A stretch of 64,000 bases of DNA from Geoanaerobacter sp964528055. GTDB lineage: Bacteria > Desulfobacterota > Desulfuromonadia > Geobacterales > DSM-12255. This document shows positions 42,008 through 52,241 of the stretch, one piece after another. Under the pieces are notes generated by a model. It worked only from the letters and a program-made list of their open reading frames with translations, searched no databases and was not told the DNA's origin. Location of the stretch: the NCBI GenBank assembly GCA_964528055.1, contig CAZGQM010000014.1, forward strand, positions 1 through 64,000, in the 5' to 3' direction. The position numbers and the translations under genes were made by a program. Numbering within the stretch: position 1 is the first letter of the stretch; each line of letters starts with the position of its first letter.

Positions 42008-43246
42008 ATGTTTGCGTTTCGTGGAAATCCGTGTTCGATACTAGCGAGAGTGCTCTTGGCCATTACGCGAAAGAGGATGCTTTTGTCTGCTCTCCCTCTG
42101 CTGTTTCTCTGTTTTGTTGTATCACGCATTGAACTAAAAGGTGATTACGAGGGGATCTATCTGATTCAGGGAGAGAGCCCCTTGACCTTTAAAATAACCG
42201 ATGATGTATTTTTCGGTGAGCAGGATGGGCTATTATTTTCAGCTGACCTCCAGCCGCACAGCTCTCTCTTCAGTGTCCCCAAGAGTTATGCCAATACCCA
42301 GTCGTCCATCACCTACGACTGGCACGAAAAAACTGGAAGAGGATATGTGGCTGAGAGTTATCCCGACGGAACAAAGCTTGTCACCTGCTTCGGCAGATAT
42401 ATTACAAGCTCGGGCGAAGCGCCTTCAGGCCTCCTTGTGGGGGGTGACCTCCCCTTTTCGTTGAGAAAAGACGGCAGGGTTAACCCTAACATAAGTGGAA
42501 TGACCTATTTCAACGGCAGAAGATGGAATCATGTCTGGTGCAGTGTCAATGAATCACTGCTCTTAAGCGCCCATGGTTTGCCGGAAGTGAATGTACCACC
42601 TTCCCGTTGGAAGTTCACCGGGAGTAAGGTCCTCAAAGCAAACGACAAGGAACTGGTTATTACGAGCAGCCATGAGATACGGGATAACGACATAACCCTC
42701 AAGATGGAGAGGTATGTTTTTTTCAAGGCGGGGGATACCCACTTTGTCCTTGCGGTAAAGATTTCGAATATCGGCCTGACTACGGCCCGCTACACCTATG
42801 TGTACGGGGATGAGCCATGGATTGGGAACTACGGGTCGTCGGCCGGTGATGTGGGATGGGTGGAGGACAGGATAGTCAACCGCCAGGGAGAGATCGATCT
42901 GAACAGATACCGCTATGCCGGTATGTTCGATTATGGCAATGACCTGTTACAGGAAGGTCATGGTTTTTCCCGAACTGCCAATTTCATCGAATGGCTTGGG
43001 GATGAAAAACCCGAATCAGTGTTCTTTTCCAACATCAATGGCAATATCAGCGATGGGGGGGATAGCCCCCTGTCCGGCGACACCCGGTTCATCGGCCTGC
43101 AGTGGCGCAAACAGTCACTTCGTCACGAAAGATCGAATACCTATATCATGGCAATAGGCATGGCTGGGATTAATGCCAGATACGATTTGCCTGTTAAACC
43201 CACGGTGAACTTCTCAAAATCTGAACTTGAAGCGTTTGTCAGGTGA
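42008..43246 (+). CDS. Conserved-looking exported protein of unknown function
   Basis: 412 residues. A membrane helix near the N terminus (about 24-39) is preceded by an Arg/Lys-rich segment, so it is probably anchored in or exported across the inner membrane. The rest is rich in short beta strands with aromatic and Gly residues (TYDWHEKTGRGYVAESYPDGTKL, RYTYVYGDEPWIGNYG, NINGNISDGG), which suggests a beta-sandwich. No cysteine motif or catalytic signature is recognised. AAGGGG precedes the ATG. It stands on the opposite strand between oleB and oleC, so it interrupts the hydrocarbon cluster. Confidence 0.85.
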   Translation: MFAFRGNPCSILARVLLAITRKRMLLSALPLLFLCFVVSRIELKGDYEGIYLIQGESPLTFKITDDVFFGEQDGLLFSADLQPHSSLFSVPKSYANTQSSITYDWHEKTGRGYVAESYPDGTKLVTCFGRYITSSGEAPSGLLVGGDLPFSLRKDGRVNPNISGMTYFNGRRWNHVWCSVNESLLLSAHGLPEVNVPPSRWKFTGSKVLKANDKELVITSSHEIRDNDITLKMERYVFFKAGDTHFVLAVKISNIGLTTARYTYVYGDEPWIGNYGSSAGDVGWVEDRIVNRQGEIDLNRYRYAGMFDYGNDLLQEGHGFSRTANFIEWLGDEKPESVFFSNINGNISDGGDSPLSGDTRFIGLQWRKQSLRHERSNTYIMAIGMAGINARYDLPVKPTVNFSKSELEAFVR

Positions 43247-43289
43247 GTCACACAACGGTATACCCTTTCAAAACATGAATCCAACCCGC

Positions 43290-44195
43290 TCAAGACCCTT
43301 CGCATATCTCTGTTCGCAGTAAAAATTCCCCGATCAGCTGCACAACCTCATCTTTCGCATCTTCAAGGATATAGTGCCCACACTCCTGGTAACGATGGAC
43401 TTCGGCGAGAGGGAATCGACGCTCCCATTCGGCCAGGAAATGATGATCGAATACAAAGTCCTGAAGCCCCCAGCAGATCAGCGTCGGCAGTTCGCTGAAT
43501 CGCTCCAGGGCGTCAGCCACATTGCTGACCAGATCAAAGGTTCGATCCCCTGGTTTGAGCGGGATGTCCTGCACGAAGCGGAGCGTCGCGATGCGGTTGG
43601 CCCATGAGTCGTAGGGGAGCTGGTAGAGCGTGCGGAGTTCGGCGTTCATGGGGTTGCGTTTGCAGCCGACAAATGAGGCCCCCATGCTGAAGGCATTCAT
43701 TCCCCGCACCAGCAAGGTGCCGAGCCAGCTGTCGCGACAGATCCTGAGCCCCAGGGGAAACGGTTTGGTTTTCGGAAGATGGAAGGCGCCGGTATTCAGA
43801 ATGACCAGCCTGTTGATCCTCTCAGGGTGGCGGGCAGCAAAGGCCATCCCGATCATCCCTCCCCAGTCGTGAAGAACCAGGGTGATCCTTTCGGTGATCT
43901 CCAACCGCTCCAGAAGCCTTTCCAGGTCATCGACCCGTCGAGGGAGGGTGTAGTCGTAACGGTTATCGCCGGGCTTGTCCGAAAAGCCGCAGCCGATATG
44001 GTCCGGCACGATGCAGCGGTGGCTGCCTCGAAGGGAAAGCACCAGGTTGCGGTAGTAGAACGACCAGGAGGGGTTGCCGTGGACCATCACTACCGGTGAT
44101 CCGCTCCCCTCGTCCAGATAGTGATAGCTGAGTCCGTCAAGATCGAGGCGTCTGCCGGTGAAGGGATACTCGCGTTTCAGCGCAGCCGTCACCAC
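43290..44195 (-). CDS. oleB: OleB, beta-lactone decarboxylase (haloalkane dehalogenase-like)
   Basis: 301 residues in the alpha/beta-hydrolase fold. The oxyanion segment MVHGNPSWSFYYRN, the nucleophile aspartate in VLHDWGGMIG and the late histidine in ECGHYILED match the haloalkane-dehalogenase group to which OleB belongs. OleB splits CO2 from the beta-lactone to leave the internal alkene. Its GTG start overlaps the oleA stop by 7 bases. Confidence 0.93.
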   Translation of the reverse strand: MVTAALKREYPFTGRRLDLDGLSYHYLDEGSGSPVVMVHGNPSWSFYYRNLVLSLRGSHRCIVPDHIGCGFSDKPGDNRYDYTLPRRVDDLERLLERLEITERITLVLHDWGGMIGMAFAARHPERINRLVILNTGAFHLPKTKPFPLGLRICRDSWLGTLLVRGMNAFSMGASFVGCKRNPMNAELRTLYQLPYDSWANRIATLRFVQDIPLKPGDRTFDLVSNVADALERFSELPTLICWGLQDFVFDHHFLAEWERRFPLAEVHRYQECGHYILEDAKDEVVQLIGEFLLRTEICEGS

Positions 44196-45232
44196 TGGAC
44201 CCCCAGCATGAGGCAGTTAAGCCCGCTTCCGATCCCTAAAAAGGCAACCCGGTCGCCGGGGAGAAGGCTGTCCCGTTCTGCGGCAAGAGCGGCTGTCAAT
44301 GGGAGGGAGACGGTTCCCATGTTGCCCAGAAACTCATAGGTGGTGAAATCCTTTTCTATCGGTATGCCGAGCGTCTTCAGCATGGCGCTCTGATGTGCGG
44401 AGCCGACCTGGTGGCAGATGATCCGGTCGATCTCTTCGGTCTTCCACCCCATCTCAATCAGAAGGGCTGCCCAGGTGCGTCGGCCAAGCTCTACCCCGTA
44501 ATTCATGACGTTTACCGCATCGGTCGACATGGTCTGCGTGTAGCCACCGCTCTTGTCGGTAGTCACCCCCCAGAGGCAGAGAGCGTGGTGTTCCGGTGCC
44601 GCCTGGGTGACGCCGCCAAGAAGCCGGTGCCTGCTCCCCGAGCCGAATGAGCCGTCGGTAAGCAGAACTGCCACTGCGCCGGAGCCTCCTGTCAAGGTGG
44701 CGAGCGAGGAGGCAAAGTGTTCCATCTTCCGCTCCGTCAGCATCCTGGCGATCATGATCTCATTTATCTCCCGGGCACTCTCGCAGGAGACCACCAGTCC
44801 GGCCCGGATCTGCCCGAGCTCGATACGGTTTGCCACCTCGAGAATGCCGTTCAGCACACCGAGGCAGGCGTTGGAGAGGTCAAAGATCGCGGTATTTCCG
44901 CTGATGCCGAGTCCGGCAGCCACCCGGCAGGCGGTGGCGGGCTCGAACTGCTCCCGGCAGACCCCGGCATAGATCAGTGTGCCGATATCTCCGGCTGTTA
45001 CCTTGCTTGCGGCCAGCGCCTTTCCGGCCGCCGTGATTGCCCCCCGGGAAAGAGGATATCCCGGCTCCCACCAGCGCCGCTCCCTGATCCCGGTCAGGGC
45101 CTGCAGCTGCCCCGGAACAAATCTGAGCTCTTTGTATAACGGCTCCAGACGGGTTTCCAGCTCGGCAGAGGAGATGACCACCGGCGCCAGTTCGTAGCCG
45201 GTCGATTCGATATACACCTTGGAATACTTCAT
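44189..45232 (-). CDS. oleA: OleA, head-to-head acyl-CoA condensing thiolase
   Basis: 347 residues in the thiolase/KASIII fold. The catalytic cysteine is in FDLSNACLGVLNGI, and ICHQVGSAHQSAMLKTLGI, TTYEFLGNMGTVSLPL and LGIGSGLNC complete the active site. OleA joins two acyl chains in a non-decarboxylative Claisen condensation to a beta-keto acid. It starts 50 bases after pfaC. The chains made by the synthase next door are the obvious substrate. Confidence 0.95.
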   Translation of the reverse strand: MKYSKVYIESTGYELAPVVISSAELETRLEPLYKELRFVPGQLQALTGIRERRWWEPGYPLSRGAITAAGKALAASKVTAGDIGTLIYAGVCREQFEPATACRVAAGLGISGNTAIFDLSNACLGVLNGILEVANRIELGQIRAGLVVSCESAREINEIMIARMLTERKMEHFASSLATLTGGSGAVAVLLTDGSFGSGSRHRLLGGVTQAAPEHHALCLWGVTTDKSGGYTQTMSTDAVNVMNYGVELGRRTWAALLIEMGWKTEEIDRIICHQVGSAHQSAMLKTLGIPIEKDFTTYEFLGNMGTVSLPLTAALAAERDSLLPGDRVAFLGIGSGLNCLMLGVQW

Positions 45233-45282
45233 AATTCACCCGCAACCCTTGATCGCTCTCAGCAGCTTCGCATCCTGCATAA

Positions 45283-48200
45283 CTATTCCATCTGCACCGT
45301 GAAATCGTTCATCTGATAGATGGGGCGGCCATCCACGGTAAGGAGGCCGTCTGCGGTCAGGATACGCAGGCTGTCATCGACTCCGGTAATCCATGCCTCC
45401 ACCGTCACCCGTTTGTTCGCCGGCACTACCTGCCCCCTGTAGAGCCAGCTGTGTCGGCGCTCCAGGGCAACGACGGACAGGATCTCCCCTTCCTGCCACC
45501 CCCATCGCTCCACGGCAGCGAACTTAACCAACTGAAGGAACGATTCGAGGCCGAGTGAGCCGGGTGTAACAGGGTCCTCATAGAAGTGCGCCTTGAAGAA
45601 CCACTCGTCCGGATCGACCTCCTTGATACCGCGCAGGTAGCCGAGTCCTTTCGGCCCGCCATCCGGGATAAAGAGATCGAGCCGGTCGATCATCCTCAGC
45701 TGCTTCTCTGGAAAAGGGGGAGCTTCGGGGTATGCCAGGCTTTGACTCCGCTCACTTTCGAGAGCTGTCGGCAGGTACGGTTTTGCATCGCGGATCCCGA
45801 CCTGATTGGCCAGGGCCTCTTTGGCGAAGAAGCCGAACATGGTCTCACCCTCGTAGATGACCCCCAGATGGTCGGCAACCGTGAAGTCGAACTCCTGGAT
45901 GATCATGCCGCCGCTGGTCGCGACCTTTTTCATGGCTGCAACGGCTGTCAGGGTCCCGCTTCCCGGCGTTACGGCCCTGTGCTGGATCGCGTTTCCTCCA
46001 AGGTTGCGGAAGGAGAGGTCTACGGGGCTGGTGAGGGCCGAACCGACGTAGGCGGCGAGCCAGCCGCACGGCTGCAGGGCCGCTTCCAGGAGAACCGCAA
46101 AAGGCATGCGCGGCTGGCGATCGGCGGCAAAGTACCAGGCGTCGGTCGGTATGTCGTATTCAGCCTCGGCCATTGCGCCTGGTAACATCTTCCATGGTTC
46201 GCCGCGCAGAGAGGTGATCCGATCCATGAACTGGAACGGGGGACCGGGGAGGCGGGCGATCTTGCGACCGCTGTCGAATATCCGGTACTGCTCGCCGAAT
46301 CCGTCGGAGGGGTTGCCGTTACTGTAGGCCAGGATCTGCTCTTTAGTGTAGAGGGGAGCTTTTCGTCCCCCCTTTTCCCGGTGTTTACTTCCAGGGAGAG
46401 GGAGGAGCCCCTGCCAGAGTTCATGCAGTTTTTCCTGAGTGGTCCCGGTCAGACGAACCGACATGTTGGTGATCTCCACGATCGGCCTGTCGTCGGCGTA
46501 CATGAGCGCATCCACGATGGCGTAGGGCTCGGGGCTGTAGCCGAGTTCGCGAATACTGACCTCGTATGCGGCTTTGCGCGTGCTCTCCAGCACCTGACCC
46601 CGGCAGCGCAGCCCGCTTGCTACCCCCGGCACCGGCTCCCATGCGGCGTCAGCCGCTTCGGCCACCCACCCCATTCGAAGGAGGAATATCCGCAGGGTAT
46701 GCATGCAGCATTCATACATCAGGGTGCCGGGCATGACCTTGTCATCCACGAAGTGACAGGTGAGAAACCAGTCGTCCGGGCTGATATCTGCCTCGGCGCG
46801 GATGAGTCCCAGGCCATAACGCCCCCCAGAGGGGTCGAGCTCCTGGACCCGGTGGACCAGCTGCATCCGACCTCCGGGAATGGTCAGGGGGCGGGTCAGC
46901 TGCAAACCGGCAAAGGAGGAGCCGAAGCAGCCGGAAAGATCCCCCTTGCGCAGATGGTCCAGCTGAGAGGCATCAAAGCTCTCCCGTTTCATCGGAACCA
47001 GTTCTCTCCAGTCAGCGGGGCGGGTTCCGCTGACCGGGCGCAGGTCCAGGGCCGGGCGGACAATCCCCTTGCCGGCTGCCAGGGCCTCTGCAGTGAAGAA
47101 GCCGGCGCAGCCGTCGCGCATGGTGAGAAGCGGCCTGCCGTTTACCGTGGCATCGAACTGGAAACGGAAGAGGTGGGTGTCTCCCTGGCGGAAAAACCGT
47201 TCAATCCGTATATCGTAACGTATTGTCTCCCCAGGCCCGGGGAGTCTCTGATGAAAGGTGACGACCGCATCGAGCAGGCGATAGACCGCCAGTCCGCGGG
47301 TGATGAAATCGATTCCGAGATAGCCGGAGAGGAAGAGGTCGGCCTGGCCGGCCTCCACGGCGATGCAGGTCGGGATTCTGCCGCCGTCAAGATACCAGGC
47401 ATTTGCATGGATATCGTGTTCGGTCACCACCCGGCCATGGGTCATGGATTTCGGTTCTCCCTCTACCGAAACCATCCGGTCCACAAGCATCAGCGGTTCG
47501 TCCGGCAGACGGACCCGCGTCGGGAAGGTGTCAGCCTCGGCAAAGTCAGGTCCAAGCATCCTGGCGATTGAGCCGCGGGCAAACTCAAGGCAGAGATCAC
47601 GGTCAAAGGCTACCCTCTCTGTATCCCCATCCTTGGAGAGATGGTAGCCGTTGGCCAGCTCAGCAGGGGATGTCTCTCTTCCCAGGGCATCCTGTATGGA
47701 GAGCTGCAATGCCACGGTCTCAGCCATGGATCTGGCAAGGGAGTCATTGAAGCGGAGAAAAGCCTCGTGTGCCTTGGTCTGGGCTGCCTGGGCAGAGGCA
47801 AATTCACGGATTACCGGCTCCAGGGTGAACTCCGGGCTGATCATGGCAGAGACGGATCTCTCAGGGGCTTTCAGCAGTTCAGGAGCAGGTGAGGGGGTGG
47901 GGGAAGACGCCGCAGTCGGCTTATGCTCATGCCGTACAGGGGCAACCGGCCTCAGCTTCGGAAGGGGAGGAGAAAACGGTTCTCCCCCGATAGGCACCCG
48001 GACCATGGCTTGCCGAGATGTTGACAGGAGCTGGACAGGATTTGCGGGATAGAGCGGGGAAAGATCGACCGGCAGACGTTCCGAGACCAGGTGGGCGACA
48101 AGTCGCATGACTGTTGATACTGGGTCCTGTCCGGCATAACAGGCAGATCTGGCGATGTGTGGGCGCCCGGCTAGGATCCTTCCGATCATCCGGCTGCAGG

Positions 48201-51200
48201 AGCCTCCAGGGCCCATCTCCAAAAAGATCCTCACCCCGTCGTTGTATGCCGCCTCAATCACTGCCGGGTAATCAACCCCCTCCAGCGCCTGTGCGAGAAT
48301 GGCGTCGGCTGCGCTTTCACGGTCAACTTCAAAGCTTCTGCCCCGGGCACCGCTGTAAAACGTGATCCCCGAAGGGGGTGTTGTTGAGAAGAGATGCAGG
48401 TCACGATACGGCTCTGCAACCTGTTTCGCAACCTCGCAGTGGACCGTGGTCACACCGGTTAAAGGGTAGAAACGGCATCCCAGCATTGCGACGAGCCGCT
48501 TGACCCCCTTTGCATCTCCACCAATCACGCATTCATCCGTGCTGTTGACAATGAGAAGATATACCCTCGATGTCGTCCGGAGGGCATGGCGGACTTCTCG
48601 TGCAGTTGCTTCCACCACTCCGATGCTCCATGAGATCTCTTTGTCTTCGGGTAACCCCCAAGCACGCCGCGCAGCACGGCATTCACCGGCAAGATCATGG
48701 GTGAAGAGCGAGGAAGCCTGCATACGTGCCAGCATTCCGTCACGGTTGCGCCAGGCTCCAAGGGCAAACAGCCCGGCAGATTCGCCGAGACTGTAGCCGA
48801 TGACAGCCCCAGGCTGCACGCCAAAGCTGCGTATGATATCGCTGACCGCGCAGCCTGTTGCCACCTGACCGAAGATGAGTGCCCGGTGATCGTCTCCGAA
48901 CTCGGCCGGAGGAGCGCCATTCCAGAAGAGCTCCGGCTGAAACTGGTCGCGCAGGTAACGGTTGACCTCATCCTGGCGCCGGAATATCTCCGGCCAGCGG
49001 GCAGAGAGCTCCATCCCCATTCCTGGATAGTGGTTGCCCGAGCCGGGGAAGACGAACCCGATCTTTGCCTCTCTTCCCATGGGAGCGAAAGAGAGAAAGA
49101 GGCGGTCACGGAGAGTCGGCTGTATGTCGGGGATTTTTCCTTCTTGGGCAAGGGCCTGTTTCCCCTGCTCCATGAGGTTGCTCAGCTCATCCATGCTCCT
49201 GGCTACCATAGCCATTGCAAGAGATTTGCTCTCCTGCGACTCTTCTTGCCCATGCCATTCCATTGCCAAAGAATGGAGAGTGGAGGAGCGATATGTCTTG
49301 GAGCGAGCATGCAACAGTCCAAGTTTTTGATCCAGATCTGCACGGTTGTCGCCGCTGACAATGAACAGAAATTCAGTGCCAGGTCCTGCCGGAGCCAGCA
49401 GATTAGGCGACTCTCCCTTCGTGGCTTTTTCCCATCCATCGAGAACCATGTGGCTGCAGCTTCCATCCACGCTGAAGGAGCTTATGCCGGCCCGTCGAGG
49501 CCCATTGCCACGGTTGCGGAGCCAGTAGCGGGGTGTGCGGGGGAGATGGAAGGGATAGGGGATTAAGGGTTCGGCAAGAGGGTTTTCTGCGCCCCGGCAG
49601 CCAGGGATGATCTCCTGGTAAAGGGCGAGGCAGGTACGGACAAATGATGCGAGCCCCGATGCGGCACCGCAGTGGCCGATATCACCTTTGATGCTGCCGA
49701 TTGCACAGGATCGCGGCGTGCGGGGAGCTCTCCCCTCTTCGCAAACCCCAAAAAATGTGGAAAGCGCCTTTGCCTCCATACGGTCTTCGGCAGGATGTCC
49801 GCTCGCATTAGCCTCAAGGTAATCAACAGTTCCATGTGCCACCCCTGCGTCGGCATATGCACGTTCCAGTGCCATGCAATATGCATCGGTTCCGGGCAGA
49901 AGTACAGAACCGCCGCTGCTGCCGATCCCTCTGATGACGGCATAAATCCGGTCGCCATCGCGTTCTGCATCTTCGACTCTCTTGAGAACCACTGCCGCTG
50001 AACCTTCGCCGACCATGCTGCCATCTGCAAGCGCATCGAAGGGGAGTCCCTGGCCTGATCGGGAAAGGGGACGAACTGCATGATGGCCCAGAACGGCCCT
50101 GAGGTCTCCGGCCATATCAACAGCCCCTACAATTGCCCGATCGATCTCACCTTTTTGCAGCAGTCGGATTCCGGTCTCCAGTGCTCGAGTACCTGAATTT
50201 TCCTCGCTGGAGAGTGTGAAACTCGGCCCGCCTGCCCGGAACTCTCGCGCAATACGGCTTGCCACGATGCTGCCGAGTGCCCCCATGGTTCGATTGGCGG
50301 TCAATGGGGGAGAAGCTTCATTGCGGAGAGTAACGGTCCATTCGGCAAGATCTTCAGGGGGGAGGTTATATTCCAGCTCTTCTCCCCATGCCGCAGCATG
50401 TTCGGCCAGAGACCAGCGGAAGCTGAAGTTGGTGCTGTTCAGGTCGAGAGCTATGCCGATAAATACGCCGGACTGTTCGTTTCCATCACGGTTGAGCCCC
50501 GCATCTGCCATGGCTCCTGCGGCTGTCTGCAGCATCAGGAGCTGCTGCGGGAGCATCTCCTCCATCTCCCGGGGAGGGATTCGGAACTGGTCCGGGGTCA
50601 CCGCAACCTCATCCATGTAGAAGCCGGCAAAGGGGGTTGAGTCGAGCCCCTCCTGCCTGAACCAGTCGCTTTCTTCTGCCCCCCACCATCTGCGGGGCCC
50701 AGCCGGCAGTGCGGACGTATCGCCACCCAGGACACGTTCCTGGAAAGAGCGGAGGGAGTCCCATTTTCCGAAACGGGCGTCCATTCCTACCACGGCTATC
50801 AGGGGGTGTTCTGGTTGACTGTTGCTTTTTGTCGCTGCAGATTTCTGGCTAGACGGTTTGTGGGAAGCGGTGAGGGAATTCCCTGGTGAGTCAGGAATCC
50901 ATTCCTCTACCAGCAGGTGGGCGTTGATACCGCCAAAGCCGAATGCGCTGATTGCTGCACGTCGCGGAATTCCGTCCGCTCTTCGCCGCCACGGGGTTTC
51001 TGTTGTGAGGATACGGAAAGGGCTCTCCTCCAGTTTCATCCCCGGCTGGGGAAACGTGTAGTTGGCAGTCGGCGGCAGGGTCTCTCCCCTCATCGCCAGG
51101 AGGACTTTGGTCAAGGCAGCAGCGCCGGCAGCAGTGAGGGTGTGGCCGATGTTAGATTTGACCGACCCGATGACACAGGGATCGGCTTCCGGAGTGCTAT

Positions 51201-52239
51201 CTCCCCATAGTTCTCTGAGACTAGCGACCTCGGTGGCATCTCCAACAGGGGTTCCGGTGGCGTGGCACTCGATCATGTCAACGTCCCGCGGCTCCCAGCC
51301 TGAAGCGGTGTAGGCGGCCCGCATGGCGCGAAGCTGCCCCTCGGACATGGGTGCAAGGAGGCTTCCGCCGACGTCGTTGGCAAGTCCTATCCCTCGAATG
51401 ATGCCGTAGATCCTGTCTCCGTGTGAAACCGCATCCTCGGTTCTCTTGAGCAGGAAGAGTCCTGCACCCTCACCGACCACAAGACCATCGCCGGACGCAT
51501 CAAAGGGGGAACAGATGCCTCGTTTTGAGAGTGCCCGGAGCTGTGAGAATCCCATCTGGGTGTAGAGCGGGTCAGGGCGGGATACTCCGCCGGTGAGCAT
51601 GGCGTCGGCCCGACCGGAAATCAGTTCGTCGACAGCCAGTTTGATGGCGTAAAGTGATGACGCACAGGCCGCGTCGAGCGTTGTGCTCCCGCCTCCCAGG
51701 CCGAGGGCATGTGCGAGGATGCCGGCTGGGAGGCCGGCAACGTATCGGTTCAGGGGATCAGTTGCGGTACGGTCCCGGGAGCTGCCTAATAACTTCTCTT
51801 CAAATGTGCGACCAAGCCACTGGCGGGCCAGCAGGGCCGATTTTTCGCTCGGCAGGGCAAGATTCCCAATGATCACCCCGACGCGGGAGCGATCCAGCGG
51901 CTTTGTAACTCCGTTGTCAAAGGCACGTTTCCCGGCATGGAGCAGCAGATGGAAGAGCGGATCGAGGTCTGCAAGGAGACCGGTGTCAATGGTGAGGCCG
52001 GAAAGGAGTGAGAGTGATGGGATCTCTTCGATAAAGCAACCGCGACGCGAGTAGACATGATCGCACGTACCTGCTTCGGGATGGTAGACCTCATCGGCCG
52101 GAAGAAACCATCTCCCTTCCGGGACTTCCCGTGCAGCGCTCCGGCCGAGGCGGATATTCTCCCAGAATAGATCGATGTCTGGCGCGTCGGGAAAGATGCT
52201 GCCGATCCCGACTACTGCCACTGACGGAAAGAGCCCCAT
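45283..52239 (-). CDS. pfaC: PfaC-type PUFA synthase: KS-CLF-AT-DH-DH
   Basis: 2318 residues from ATG 52239, two bases after the pfaA stop; the open frame extends to 52311. Order: ketosynthase (about 5-455) with Cys192 in TLDAACASSL and both histidines; a chain-length-factor-like KS (about 485-930) in which the cysteine site reads SSEENSG and one histidine is Asn (EANASG); an acyltransferase-like domain (about 1035-1350) with the serine in VIGYSLGESAG, where the usual His is Tyr. Then come two FabA-like double-hotdog dehydratases (histidines in CHFVDDKVMPG and AHFYEDPVTPG). The protein stops after the second DH; there is no acylglycerophosphate acyltransferase tail as in myxobacterial synthases. 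Confidence 0.9.
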   Translation of the reverse strand: MGLFPSVAVVGIGSIFPDAPDIDLFWENIRLGRSAAREVPEGRWFLPADEVYHPEAGTCDHVYSRRGCFIEEIPSLSLLSGLTIDTGLLADLDPLFHLLLHAGKRAFDNGVTKPLDRSRVGVIIGNLALPSEKSALLARQWLGRTFEEKLLGSSRDRTATDPLNRYVAGLPAGILAHALGLGGGSTTLDAACASSLYAIKLAVDELISGRADAMLTGGVSRPDPLYTQMGFSQLRALSKRGICSPFDASGDGLVVGEGAGLFLLKRTEDAVSHGDRIYGIIRGIGLANDVGGSLLAPMSEGQLRAMRAAYTASGWEPRDVDMIECHATGTPVGDATEVASLRELWGDSTPEADPCVIGSVKSNIGHTLTAAGAAALTKVLLAMRGETLPPTANYTFPQPGMKLEESPFRILTTETPWRRRADGIPRRAAISAFGFGGINAHLLVEEWIPDSPGNSLTASHKPSSQKSAATKSNSQPEHPLIAVVGMDARFGKWDSLRSFQERVLGGDTSALPAGPRRWWGAEESDWFRQEGLDSTPFAGFYMDEVAVTPDQFRIPPREMEEMLPQQLLMLQTAAGAMADAGLNRDGNEQSGVFIGIALDLNSTNFSFRWSLAEHAAAWGEELEYNLPPEDLAEWTVTLRNEASPPLTANRTMGALGSIVASRIAREFRAGGPSFTLSSEENSGTRALETGIRLLQKGEIDRAIVGAVDMAGDLRAVLGHHAVRPLSRSGQGLPFDALADGSMVGEGSAAVVLKRVEDAERDGDRIYAVIRGIGSSGGSVLLPGTDAYCMALERAYADAGVAHGTVDYLEANASGHPAEDRMEAKALSTFFGVCEEGRAPRTPRSCAIGSIKGDIGHCGAASGLASFVRTCLALYQEIIPGCRGAENPLAEPLIPYPFHLPRTPRYWLRNRGNGPRRAGISSFSVDGSCSHMVLDGWEKATKGESPNLLAPAGPGTEFLFIVSGDNRADLDQKLGLLHARSKTYRSSTLHSLAMEWHGQEESQESKSLAMAMVARSMDELSNLMEQGKQALAQEGKIPDIQPTLRDRLFLSFAPMGREAKIGFVFPGSGNHYPGMGMELSARWPEIFRRQDEVNRYLRDQFQPELFWNGAPPAEFGDDHRALIFGQVATGCAVSDIIRSFGVQPGAVIGYSLGESAGLFALGAWRNRDGMLARMQASSLFTHDLAGECRAARRAWGLPEDKEISWSIGVVEATAREVRHALRTTSRVYLLIVNSTDECVIGGDAKGVKRLVAMLGCRFYPLTGVTTVHCEVAKQVAEPYRDLHLFSTTPPSGITFYSGARGRSFEVDRESAADAILAQALEGVDYPAVIEAAYNDGVRIFLEMGPGGSCSRMIGRILAGRPHIARSACYAGQDPVSTVMRLVAHLVSERLPVDLSPLYPANPVQLLSTSRQAMVRVPIGGEPFSPPLPKLRPVAPVRHEHKPTAASSPTPSPAPELLKAPERSVSAMISPEFTLEPVIREFASAQAAQTKAHEAFLRFNDSLARSMAETVALQLSIQDALGRETSPAELANGYHLSKDGDTERVAFDRDLCLEFARGSIARMLGPDFAEADTFPTRVRLPDEPLMLVDRMVSVEGEPKSMTHGRVVTEHDIHANAWYLDGGRIPTCIAVEAGQADLFLSGYLGIDFITRGLAVYRLLDAVVTFHQRLPGPGETIRYDIRIERFFRQGDTHLFRFQFDATVNGRPLLTMRDGCAGFFTAEALAAGKGIVRPALDLRPVSGTRPADWRELVPMKRESFDASQLDHLRKGDLSGCFGSSFAGLQLTRPLTIPGGRMQLVHRVQELDPSGGRYGLGLIRAEADISPDDWFLTCHFVDDKVMPGTLMYECCMHTLRIFLLRMGWVAEAADAAWEPVPGVASGLRCRGQVLESTRKAAYEVSIRELGYSPEPYAIVDALMYADDRPIVEITNMSVRLTGTTQEKLHELWQGLLPLPGSKHREKGGRKAPLYTKEQILAYSNGNPSDGFGEQYRIFDSGRKIARLPGPPFQFMDRITSLRGEPWKMLPGAMAEAEYDIPTDAWYFAADRQPRMPFAVLLEAALQPCGWLAAYVGSALTSPVDLSFRNLGGNAIQHRAVTPGSGTLTAVAAMKKVATSGGMIIQEFDFTVADHLGVIYEGETMFGFFAKEALANQVGIRDAKPYLPTALESERSQSLAYPEAPPFPEKQLRMIDRLDLFIPDGGPKGLGYLRGIKEVDPDEWFFKAHFYEDPVTPGSLGLESFLQLVKFAAVERWGWQEGEILSVVALERRHSWLYRGQVVPANKRVTVEAWITGVDDSLRILTADGLLTVDGRPIYQMNDFTVQME

Positions 52240-52241
52240 GC

